In this document: in pieces, positions 7,482-14,221 of the stretch
Layout of the letters: every line of letters starts with the position of its first letter
Numbering within the stretch: position 1 is the stretch's first letter
Assembly (NCBI GenBank): GCA_905216175.1
Contig: CAJMSV010000021.1
Location: 1-21,583, forward strand
Length of the DNA stretch: 21,583 bases
Reading direction: 5' to 3'
From: an uncultured bacterium
GTDB taxonomy: Bacteria; Actinomycetota; Coriobacteriia; Coriobacteriales; Coriobacteriaceae
The notes under the pieces: generated by a model
The model's input: only the letters and a program-made list of their open reading frames with translations
Databases searched by the model: none
Told to the model about the DNA's origin: nothing
Program-made: the position numbers and the translations under genes

Positions 7482-9959
7482 CTACTCCACCGGTTTGAAG
7501 ATGGTGGCCTGACCGAAGACGCTGCGGATGAGGTCTTTGGCCTCGTCCTCGGTCTGCGGGATGCTCGGGGCTGCGCCCTGGTGGCCGAAGGGGCTGCCGG
7601 CGCCGGGGTTGGACTCCCAGGGAGCCGCGGGGGCGTCGTCGCTTGCGGGGGCCGCGGATGCCGCCGCAGCGGACTTGGGCGCGGGCGTCGCACCCGGCAC
7701 GTCGAACGGGGGCAGATTGTCCCCGCCGGCATCGGCAGCAAAACCACCGACCATAGCATCGTCGTAGGGCACCTGCTCGGATTCCCATGGCGCAGCCTGC
7801 GCAGGCGGCTGCGCCATGGGGACGGACGCGCGCTCGGGCGCTCGGGGCGCGGGCTCGGTCGGGAGCTTGCCCGTGGCAGGAGCACCGGCAGGGTTGTCGG
7901 AGCGCAGCCAAGGGGCCTTGGCCAGGTCGGATGACTTGGGCGCAGGCGCGGCAGCGGACTTGGGCGCGGGGATCGGAGCAGCCGGTTTGGGCGCAGCGGG
8001 TTCAGGCGCCGACGGGGTCGGTGCCGCTACCGGCGCCGCTTTTGGCTGCGTCGCGCTGGCGCGCGAGGATGCAGGGGGCACCGAGGACACGGGTTGCGGG
8101 TCCGCAGATACCGCAGCCCGTGCAGATGGAGAATGCTCCTCATGTTGAGGAGCCGGCGTGCCACCCCCATCCAGGACATAGTCGACGGTACGACGACCGA
8201 AGACCGCGCAGACCGTCGGCAGGACCACCGACTGCGTATCGGCGCGACCGAGCATCTTGATGGCAAAAGTCGAACCCGCGGGGAACGAGACCGTGAGCTT
8301 GGAGCCGTCGTCGGCCGTGGCGCGGGCGTTGAGCAAAAGCCCTGCGTAGGAGGCCTGACGAGCCTTGACGCGCTCGACGACCTCGGCCCATTTGCGCTGG
8401 AGCTCGCCGGCGTCCTCAACCGCGGGGGTCTCGGCAGCACCGGCGGTGGCAACCTGGGCGGCGTTGTTGGGCTTGGACACCGACACGGTCGATGCAGCAG
8501 GCGCGGAAGCCGGAGCCGCAACGGGCTGAGGTGCAGGCGTTACAGGTCTGGGCGCCGGCGCAGGAGCCGCGGACTTGGTCGCAGGCTGGGCAGCCGGAAC
8601 AGCAGCGCCGCGGTCCCAAGGCATACCGCCCTGGCGCGCGGACGTAGCAGCGGGGGCAGCGGATGCCGCCGGAGTGGCAGCACGAGCGCCCGAAATGAGC
8701 GTCGGCTGCTGGGCAGCAGCGGGTACGGATGCTGCAGGCGCGGCGGCCTGAGCAGCAGCCACGCTCGCCGGCACGGCGCCGTTGGCAATCATGGCCTCCA
8801 GGCGTGCCACGCGCTCGGCCAATGCCTCAATCGTTAAATCGGCCTCGGGACGCGCCAGACGCGTGCAGGCAATCTCGAGCACCAGGCGCACGTCGCTCGC
8901 GCCCCTCATCTCCAGTGCGGCATCGTCGAGCACCGTCAGCACGCGGGCCAGGCGGTCGGCAGGATGCTCGCCAAAGGCAGCGGCCTCGGCAGCAAGCGCC
9001 TCGGCCTGCTCGGAGCCGCCCTCAAACAGCTCGGCACGGGCACCGGCAACGCAGGCAACGTACACGTCGCGCACATGCGCCACCAGGTCGCGCGTCAGCT
9101 CCAGCAGGTCATTGCCCTCCTCGACCTGCGCACGGATCAGTCCATAGAGCTCGGCAACATCGCGATCGGCAATGGCGCGGGAAAACTCGCCCAGGATCTG
9201 GTCCGAAACCTCGCCCAAAAGCGAGCGGGCGTCGTCCGCATGCACAGAACCGTTGCCAAAGACGCTCAGCTGCTCCAGCGTGGAAAGCGCGTCGCGCATA
9301 CCGCCCTTGGCATGGCGCGCCACAATGGCGAGTGCCTCGTCGTCGTAATCGAAGCCCTCCTGCTCGCACACGTAAGACAGGCGATGCTCGATATCCTCGT
9401 TGCCGATGCGGTGGAAATCGAAGCGCTGGCAGCGTGAGAGAATGGTCTCCAGAATCTTTTGCGGGTCGGTGGTGCACAGCACAAAGATCACGTGTGCCGG
9501 CGGCTCCTCGAGCGTCTTGAGCAGCGCGTTGAACGCCGCCGTCGTGAGCATGTGGACCTCGTCGATGATATAGATCTTGTACTTGCCACGCACCGGGGCA
9601 AAGTTGACGGAGTTGATGATTTCCTCGCGCACATTGTCCACGCCCGTGCGGGAGGCGGCATCGAGCTCGTAGACATCGGGGTGGTTACCCTCGGCAATGA
9701 GCTCGCACTCCTCGCAAGTACCGTCGGGCATGCAGCCGCTTGCCCCCCCCGCCCGCGCCGCCCCGGCCCCGCGCCACAGCACCCCCGCAGCCTGCATGCG
9801 CTCCATGGCGGTCCCGCCCGTCCCGCGCGGACCGCAGAACAGGTACGCATGGGACAGGCGTCCCTCGGTGATGGCGTGCTCGAGCGTCGAGACGATATGC
9901 TGCTGGCCCACCACGGAGTCGAAGGTGAGCGGGCGATACTTTCGGTACAACGATTCCAT
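7482..9959 (-). CDS. dnaX: DNA polymerase III subunit gamma/tau
   Basis: DnaX is the ATPase of the clamp loader that places the sliding clamp at primed sites. The AAA+ core fills residues 1-370: MESLYRKYRPLTFDSVVGQ, GPRGTG at 43-48, Walker B IIDEVHML (D133, E134), sensor 1 TTDPQKI, and the SRC box ILSRCQRFDF. Then follow an Ala/Pro-rich linker, a folded tau-type domain (ELQRKWAEVVERVKARQ to VFGRRTVDYVL), a second low-complexity stretch and the tail DLIRSVFGQATIFKPVE. The start at 9959 is chosen because the family begins there and GGGGGAG precedes it; the frame runs 37 codons further upstream. Odd: the Walker A lysine is Gly49 and the first zinc cysteine is Trp62, in one altered tract (9741-9815). 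No A-rich slippage site for a gamma form is seen. Length 825 residues. Confidence 0.95.
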   Translation of the reverse strand: MESLYRKYRPLTFDSVVGQQHIVSTLEHAITEGRLSHAYLFCGPRGTGGTAMERMQAAGVLWRGAGAARAGGASGCMPDGTCEECELIAEGNHPDVYELDAASRTGVDNVREEIINSVNFAPVRGKYKIYIIDEVHMLTTAAFNALLKTLEEPPAHVIFVLCTTDPQKILETILSRCQRFDFHRIGNEDIEHRLSYVCEQEGFDYDDEALAIVARHAKGGMRDALSTLEQLSVFGNGSVHADDARSLLGEVSDQILGEFSRAIADRDVAELYGLIRAQVEEGNDLLELTRDLVAHVRDVYVACVAGARAELFEGGSEQAEALAAEAAAFGEHPADRLARVLTVLDDAALEMRGASDVRLVLEIACTRLARPEADLTIEALAERVARLEAMIANGAVPASVAAAQAAAPAASVPAAAQQPTLISGARAATPAASAAPAATSARQGGMPWDRGAAVPAAQPATKSAAPAPAPRPVTPAPQPVAAPASAPAASTVSVSKPNNAAQVATAGAAETPAVEDAGELQRKWAEVVERVKARQASYAGLLLNARATADDGSKLTVSFPAGSTFAIKMLGRADTQSVVLPTVCAVFGRRTVDYVLDGGGTPAPQHEEHSPSARAAVSADPQPVSSVPPASSRASATQPKAAPVAAPTPSAPEPAAPKPAAPIPAPKSAAAPAPKSSDLAKAPWLRSDNPAGAPATGKLPTEPAPRAPERASVPMAQPPAQAAPWESEQVPYDDAMVGGFAADAGGDNLPPFDVPGATPAPKSAAAASAAPASDDAPAAPWESNPGAGSPFGHQGAAPSIPQTEDEAKDLIRSVFGQATIFKPVE
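9741..9815 (-). other. dnaX: Anomalous G-rich tract replacing dnaX Walker A lysine and first zinc ligand
   Basis: Codons 49-73 of dnaX read GTAMERMQAAGVLWRGAGAA and on, where the family has GKT..AR.LAKALNC. The frame is kept, and the later cysteines (GCMPDGTCEEC) are intact. On the minus strand the tract is dominated by G, with an eight-base G run (9743-9750). Several expected codons differ by changes toward G (Lys to GGG, Cys to TGG). Read errors or local damage both fit. Confidence 0.7.
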
Positions 9960-10075
9960 GGGTGCTCCCCCGGGTATACTGAGTCTTGTTGCCGCGGCGG
10001 CCATGCGGTCGCACGGCATACTGCATTCCATAATAACCCGTACGGCGAGCCCGCCGCGATAGGAGTCCAAAGAGC
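9960..10075. promoter_or_regulatory. Divergent promoter region between dnaX and the YcxB-like gene
   Basis: The two start codons are 116 bases apart and point away from each other. On the plus strand CATAAT at 10029-10034 is a possible -10 for the gene at 10076, whose ribosome site AGGAG lies ten bases before its ATG. On the minus strand TATACC near 9978-9973 is a possible -10 for dnaX with a very short leader. Neither has a good -35. No signal recognition particle RNA, which often sits beside dnaX in Firmicutes, is present. Confidence 0.4.
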
Positions 10076-10792
10076 ATGGCAGACGCAGAGAGCAACCTCG
10101 TTCCCTCCGAAGCAGCCGACCAGGTCGAGGTCGCGCTCGAGGAGCAGGCCGCAGCCGACGACGGCATCCTGTACCTCAACGAGTACCAGTACGAAAACGA
10201 CCTCGTCACCGACTTCGCCCGCCTGGTCGCCTCGCCCAGGCGTCGCGGCTCGCTGTATGTCGCCGCCGCGATTGCCGCGCTCATCGGCATCGGCATGTTG
10301 GTGGCCGGCGGCAACTGGATCAAGTTCGGCGTCGTCCTGATCGTATTCGGCGCCTTTTTGGCCTGGTGGAGCAAGAACCTGCACCACACGCTCGCCCGCG
10401 ACTTTATCGACGCCGTCGAGGCAGACGAGTCCATGGGCGGCCGCTACCGCCGCGTAGCCGCCAACGAGGACGGCCTGATGGTCTGGGGCAAGAGCGGCAA
10501 GTCGCAGTTCTTCCCGTTTGAAAAGCTCGACCACGTGCTCGACGGCGAGCGCATCTTTGTGGCCATGTTCGCCGACCAGGGCGTGACGATCCCTAAGGAC
10601 ACCTTTGTTCGCGGCGATGCCGAGCAGTTTGGCACCTTCCTTAAGGCACGCATCAACAAAAAACTCCGCATCGAGACCAAACGCAAGAAGATGAAGGCAG
10701 AAAAGGCCGCCGCCGAAGCCAAACAGGGCGACAAGCCCCAGGAGACCAAGGGCAAGCAGCGCAAGCAGAAGAAGAACAAGAAGAAGCGCTAA
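10076..10792 (+). CDS. YcxB-like two-pass membrane protein
   Basis: The 238-residue protein has an acidic N-terminus (1-50) and two adjacent hydrophobic segments (about 60-78 and 81-98). A cytoplasmic domain of about 90 residues follows and ends in the pattern GVTIPKDTFVRGDAEQFGTFL, which resembles the C-terminal PH-like part of YcxB-family proteins (compare the IPK...F...E.F motif). A highly basic lysine-rich tail (about 195-238, ending KKNKKKR) could bind membrane or nucleic acid. The role of the family is not known. It is divergent from dnaX and lies 144 bases before the signalling cluster, so co-transcription with that cluster is possible but a separate promoter candidate lies between. 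Family assignment is moderately sure. Confidence 0.78.
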   Translation: MADAESNLVPSEAADQVEVALEEQAAADDGILYLNEYQYENDLVTDFARLVASPRRRGSLYVAAAIAALIGIGMLVAGGNWIKFGVVLIVFGAFLAWWSKNLHHTLARDFIDAVEADESMGGRYRRVAANEDGLMVWGKSGKSQFFPFEKLDHVLDGERIFVAMFADQGVTIPKDTFVRGDAEQFGTFLKARINKKLRIETKRKKMKAEKAAAEAKQGDKPQETKGKQRKQKKNKKKR

Positions 10793-10850
10793 GGCCAAGC
10801 CAGACAGGCAGCCTCGCATCCCGCTATCCTCCCCATGCACCCGAGCGTGC

Positions 10851-10856
10851 TACACT
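10851..10856 (+). promoter_or_regulatory. Extended -10 for the kinase / cell-wall operon
   Basis: TGCTACACT gives an extended -10 (TGn plus TACACT) 80 bases before the start codon at 10937. No matching -35 is evident, which is tolerable for extended -10 promoters. It would drive the kinase-fhaA-fhaB-pstP-SEDS/PBP run. Confidence 0.45.
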
Positions 10857-10936
10857 AGCAGCATCTATGCCACCGCGAACGACTTGGCCCCGCGCCTGCC
10901 GCTCGCAAACGAACTTTAAACGCACGAGGGTTGGCC

Positions 10937-12778
10937 ATGCCGCTTTTCTCGCAACATACCGCCCGGTTCTCGCCGGACGTTCCCTTGGAGGGCACCAGCT
11001 CTCGCGAGCTGCTCAAGCGGTACCAGCCGCTCGAGACACTTGCGACTGGCGGTTTTGGCTCCATCGAGATCTGCCGCGACACGCACCTGCGCCGCCGCGT
11101 CGCCATTAAGCGCATCCCCCTTATCAACGGCGCCGGCATGCCCGCCAGCGACATCATGGATGTCCTGCGCGAGGCGCACACTGCCGCCATGCTTCAACAT
11201 CCCAACATCGTGCAGGTCATCGACTTTACGCACGACACAGCCTATGCCTACCTGGTTATGGAATATGTCGATGGCATGTCGCTGGCCGAGTTTTTGCATC
11301 GCGTGGACGGCCACTCACTTACCTTTGACGAGGCCGCGGCCATTGCCGATGCCCTGGGTCAGGCGCTCACCTTCGCCCATAGTAATGGCGTACTCCACCT
11401 GGACATTAAGCCCGCCAACGTGCTCATCGACCACTCGGGCAATGTAAAGCTCACCGACTTTGGCATGGCGCGACTGTCGTCCGCCGGTGGCTTTGGCGGC
11501 TCGCGCGGTGGCACCATCGGCTACATGCCACCCGAGCAGCTCGATATCGAGACCGGCACGGTCGACGAACGCGCTGATGTCTTTGCCCTTGCCTGCGTTA
11601 TCTACGAGGGCCTGTGCGGCAGCGCTCCCTTTATGGCGGCCACGCCCGCCGACTCGCTCGGCCGCATCATCGGCGGCGCCACCTATCCCAGCGAGCTGAT
11701 ACCACACTTTCCCCCGGGAGCCGAGGCCACGCTCATGAGTGCACTCTCCCCCATGCCGCAGGACCGCCCCAGCAGCATCGAGGCATTTTGCGACCAGCTC
11801 CTTGCCGGTCTGGGCAGCGTGCGCGAGGGCCGTCGCAGCCTGGAGCAAATGATTGGCGAGCTTTCGGATGACGAGCAGGAGCTCGACGATATCGAACCGT
11901 CGCACTACGGGGACGACGCCATCGAGGTCGACCCCGCACTCGGCTGGGCGGGCACGCGCTGGAGCCATGCGCGCGACTACACCATGCGCGCTATCTCGGC
12001 GCTAACGTGCGGCACCTTTAGCTTTTTGCTGATGCAAACGGCCGGGGTCGCGGCGCTTCCAGGCCTAGTCATTGCGGCCATCGCGATCGGAGCAGCGGCT
12101 GGCCTGGCCCCCCAGATTGGCTCGGCCATCTCGGCTGTGGGCTTTTTGGTGCTCATGGCCAACGCCACCATGCAGGCACAGGGCATCCTGTCGATGCTGC
12201 CCGTCGCGGTGATCTTTGCCGCCGCCATGTCCGGTTGGTGGATCGCCTGGGGTCGCACCGAGACTGCCGCGAGCGCCACGCTCACCTGTGCACTCGCGCT
12301 TGGCTGTCTGACCGGCAATACCTTCCTGGCAGCTGGGGTCGCCGCCGGCGTCGCGTCATTTTGGCTCGGCCCGGCAAGCGCCGCCGCGGCAACGGGCATG
12401 GGCGCGCTTTTTGCCCGTCTGGCCACGGTCGCGCTTTCAGCCGGAGGCGTGCTGGGGCTCGGTAACGTTGCCGCAGCGCTGGGAGACCCGCTCCTTTGGG
12501 CTGCCTTTGTGCTGGTCGCGGCAACTGCCGCAGCGTCATCCGCGCTGCTCAATGCCCATGCCAAGCGTGCCGATCAGAGCTCAAACCTTGCCGCAATCGC
12601 CGCAATCGCTGTCACCGGCATCGGCTGCGCAGCGGCGTCCTGTCTTGCACACCATATGGAAATTGCCGGCCTTGCAGCCGCGGTCATCGCCAAGGCGGCG
12701 GTTGCGGGAATCCTATCCTCTATAATCGTTGGGATATGCCTATATTTGCTCGGATACCAAAACCTATACGGAGAGTGA
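10937..12778 (+). CDS. Polytopic membrane Ser/Thr protein kinase with HLD catalytic loop
   Basis: The N-terminal 290 residues are a Hanks-type kinase: ATGGFGSIE glycine loop, VAIK lysine K58, helix-C REAHTAAML, catalytic loop HLDIKPANV (H154, L155, D156, N161), DFG at 174-176 and MPPEQ for the APE motif. Catalytic residues are present, but the HRD arginine is leucine, so it is a non-RD kinase and may not need activation-loop phosphorylation. Residues about 340-613 form perhaps eight to ten hydrophobic segments, far more than in PASTA kinases, with no evident extracellular sensor. The start is ATG 10937 with GAGGG before it; a TTG two codons earlier is possible. It heads the operon and ends six bases before the fhaA-like gene. 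It occupies the role expected for PknA, though position and architecture differ. Confidence 0.92.
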   Translation: MPLFSQHTARFSPDVPLEGTSSRELLKRYQPLETLATGGFGSIEICRDTHLRRRVAIKRIPLINGAGMPASDIMDVLREAHTAAMLQHPNIVQVIDFTHDTAYAYLVMEYVDGMSLAEFLHRVDGHSLTFDEAAAIADALGQALTFAHSNGVLHLDIKPANVLIDHSGNVKLTDFGMARLSSAGGFGGSRGGTIGYMPPEQLDIETGTVDERADVFALACVIYEGLCGSAPFMAATPADSLGRIIGGATYPSELIPHFPPGAEATLMSALSPMPQDRPSSIEAFCDQLLAGLGSVREGRRSLEQMIGELSDDEQELDDIEPSHYGDDAIEVDPALGWAGTRWSHARDYTMRAISALTCGTFSFLLMQTAGVAALPGLVIAAIAIGAAAGLAPQIGSAISAVGFLVLMANATMQAQGILSMLPVAVIFAAAMSGWWIAWGRTETAASATLTCALALGCLTGNTFLAAGVAAGVASFWLGPASAAAATGMGALFARLATVALSAGGVLGLGNVAAALGDPLLWAAFVLVAATAAASSALLNAHAKRADQSSNLAAIAAIAVTGIGCAAASCLAHHMEIAGLAAAVIAKAAVAGILSSIIVGICLYLLGYQNLYGE

Positions 12779-12784
12779 TCTTTC

Positions 12785-13798
12785 GTGAACTTCCTGAACA
12801 TCTTCGAGGACCACGTGGCCGGCATCTTCGGTGCCACCCGTGCCCCGTTCTCCTTTAAGAAGCTTGCCAAGCAGGCCGCTCGCGACATGGAGGATCAGAC
12901 TCTGGTGATCAACGGCGTCAACACGGCGCCGGCACTCTATACCATCCTTATCGCCGCCGACGACGATCCCATGCTCGCCCCGTTCTACCCCGAGCTTTCG
13001 CGCGAGGTCCGCGAGTTTGTGAAGGCGCAGGCCGAAAAGCGCCGCTATGTCTTTGTCGGCGAGCCCCTCGTGCGTTTTATGATCGATCCGCAGCTACGCG
13101 CCGGCAAGTTCTCGGTCTTTGCCGAGAACGTCGCTGCCCCCCCGCTCGGCCGCCTGTACGAAGAAGCGCGCGCCTATCAACACGGCCTGGGCCAGCACCA
13201 CTCCGCGGCAAGCCGTGCCGCCAGCGCCCCGCGCGCCGGCCAGCAGCAGTTTGCTGCCCCGCAGCAGCAGCGCCCCGCCGCCATGCCCCAGCAGCAGCCG
13301 ACGCCTCGCGCCGCCGCTCCCGACCCGCTTGCCGTGGCAGACCCCTTCGCGCCTAGCGTCCCCGACCCCGCCGCCGCACCCATCCCGGTGCCGCAGCCCG
13401 TCTCGCGCGACGCGCTTGCCGGCATGGGCGGAGCCGCCGCGACCGGTGCCGCCGTGGGCCTAGGCGCCGCAGCCGGCATCGCCTCCAACATGGCGAGCAC
13501 TCGCGCCCCGCAGCGCCCGCTCGCCCAGCTCGTCGACGTCGTGAGCGGCGAGAGCCATAGCATCACCTCCGCACAGGTGACCATCGGTCGCGAGCGCTCA
13601 GTTTCCGACATTGCCCTGCGCGACCCCAACGTGTCGCGCCGCCACGCCCAGCTCACCTTTACGGGCTCGGATTGGTCGATCGAGGACCTCAATTCCACCA
13701 ACGGCACGCTCGTCAACAACCGCCGCATTACGCGCTGCCCGCTGCGCAACGGCGATCTGCTGACGTTTGGCCTGAGCACCTTTGAATTTAGGGGATAG
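12785..13798 (+). CDS. fhaA: FhaA-like protein (DUF3662 N-terminal plus C-terminal FHA domain)
   Basis: The 337 residues run as an N-terminal DUF3662-type domain (about 1-130, beginning NFLNIFEDHVAGIFG, with the typical YPELSREVREFVKAQA and FVGEPLVRFM segments), a Gln/Ala/Pro-rich linker (140-250), and a C-terminal FHA domain (262-335). The FHA signatures are complete: GR at 268-269, SRRH at 284-287, DLNSTNGT with N306. In mycobacteria FhaA binds phosphothreonine on the peptidoglycan precursor flippase MviN and helps control cell-wall synthesis; that role is family knowledge. The start is GTG at 12785 with GGAG eleven bases upstream; the N-terminus matches the family there. It is six bases from each neighbour, within one operon. 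Confidence 0.9.
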   Translation: MNFLNIFEDHVAGIFGATRAPFSFKKLAKQAARDMEDQTLVINGVNTAPALYTILIAADDDPMLAPFYPELSREVREFVKAQAEKRRYVFVGEPLVRFMIDPQLRAGKFSVFAENVAAPPLGRLYEEARAYQHGLGQHHSAASRAASAPRAGQQQFAAPQQQRPAAMPQQQPTPRAAAPDPLAVADPFAPSVPDPAAAPIPVPQPVSRDALAGMGGAAATGAAVGLGAAAGIASNMASTRAPQRPLAQLVDVVSGESHSITSAQVTIGRERSVSDIALRDPNVSRRHAQLTFTGSDWSIEDLNSTNGTLVNNRRITRCPLRNGDLLTFGLSTFEFRG

Positions 13799-13804
13799 TC
13801 GCTT

Positions 13805-14221
13805 ATGAACATCGATATCGTCCTTTTTGCAGGCCGCATCGTCCTGGTCGCCCTGCTCTATATCTTCCTGTTCGCCGTCATGAAGACCGGCGTGGGACTT
13901 GTGCGCGGACAGCGCCGCGACTCGGCCATTTGGACGATCGATGTGGACAAGGGTCCGCGCGGCATCCGCGGCATCCACGTAGACATGCTCGGCCCCGTCA
14001 TCGTCGGCCGCTCGCCGTCTTCGGACATCTGCATCAACGAGCCGTTTGTCTCGGCCTCGCATGCGCGCTTTTCGCTGCAGGGCCCGGCGCTCATCATCGA
14101 GGACCTCAACTCGCTTAACGGCACGCTCGTCAACGGCCGCCAGCTCGTGGAGCCCGCGACGCTGCGTGAGGGCGACGAAGTCCAGATTGGCGACGTGGTC
14201 ATGAAGGTGAACCGTCGATGA
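13805..14221 (+). CDS. fhaB: FhaB-like single-pass membrane FHA protein
   Basis: The 138-residue protein has an N-terminal membrane anchor (about 5-25) and one FHA domain (about 60-135) with GR at 68-69, SASH at 83-86 and DLNSLNGT with N105. Size, anchor and position between fhaA and the PP2C phosphatase match mycobacterial FhaB/FipA, which is phosphorylated by PknA or PknB and helps recruit division proteins. It lies six bases after fhaA. Its stop overlaps the phosphatase start by four bases (ATGA), so phosphatase translation is probably coupled to it. Identification is secure as a family member; the partner proteins in this organism are not shown by the sequence. Confidence 0.9.
   Translation: MNIDIVLFAGRIVLVALLYIFLFAVMKTGVGLVRGQRRDSAIWTIDVDKGPRGIRGIHVDMLGPVIVGRSPSSDICINEPFVSASHARFSLQGPALIIEDLNSLNGTLVNGRQLVEPATLREGDEVQIGDVVMKVNRR

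Noticed and set aside
7482..9959. Programmed frameshift making a short gamma form of DnaX
   Set aside because: No A-rich slippery heptamer with a downstream structure was seen; the linker is simply Ala/Pro-rich coding sequence.
9960..10070. A 37-residue N-terminal extension of DnaX
   Set aside because: The family starts at MESLYRKYRP; the upstream stretch has no homologous look and a ribosome site precedes the inner ATG.
9960..10075. Signal recognition particle RNA beside dnaX
   Set aside because: The characteristic GGAAGCAGC apical region is absent, and the gap is explained by divergent promoters.
9488..10840. A 450-codon minus-strand frame across the dnaX start and the YcxB-like gene
   Set aside because: It is out of frame with dnaX, and opposite a plus-strand gene with a clear ribosome site and membrane segments.
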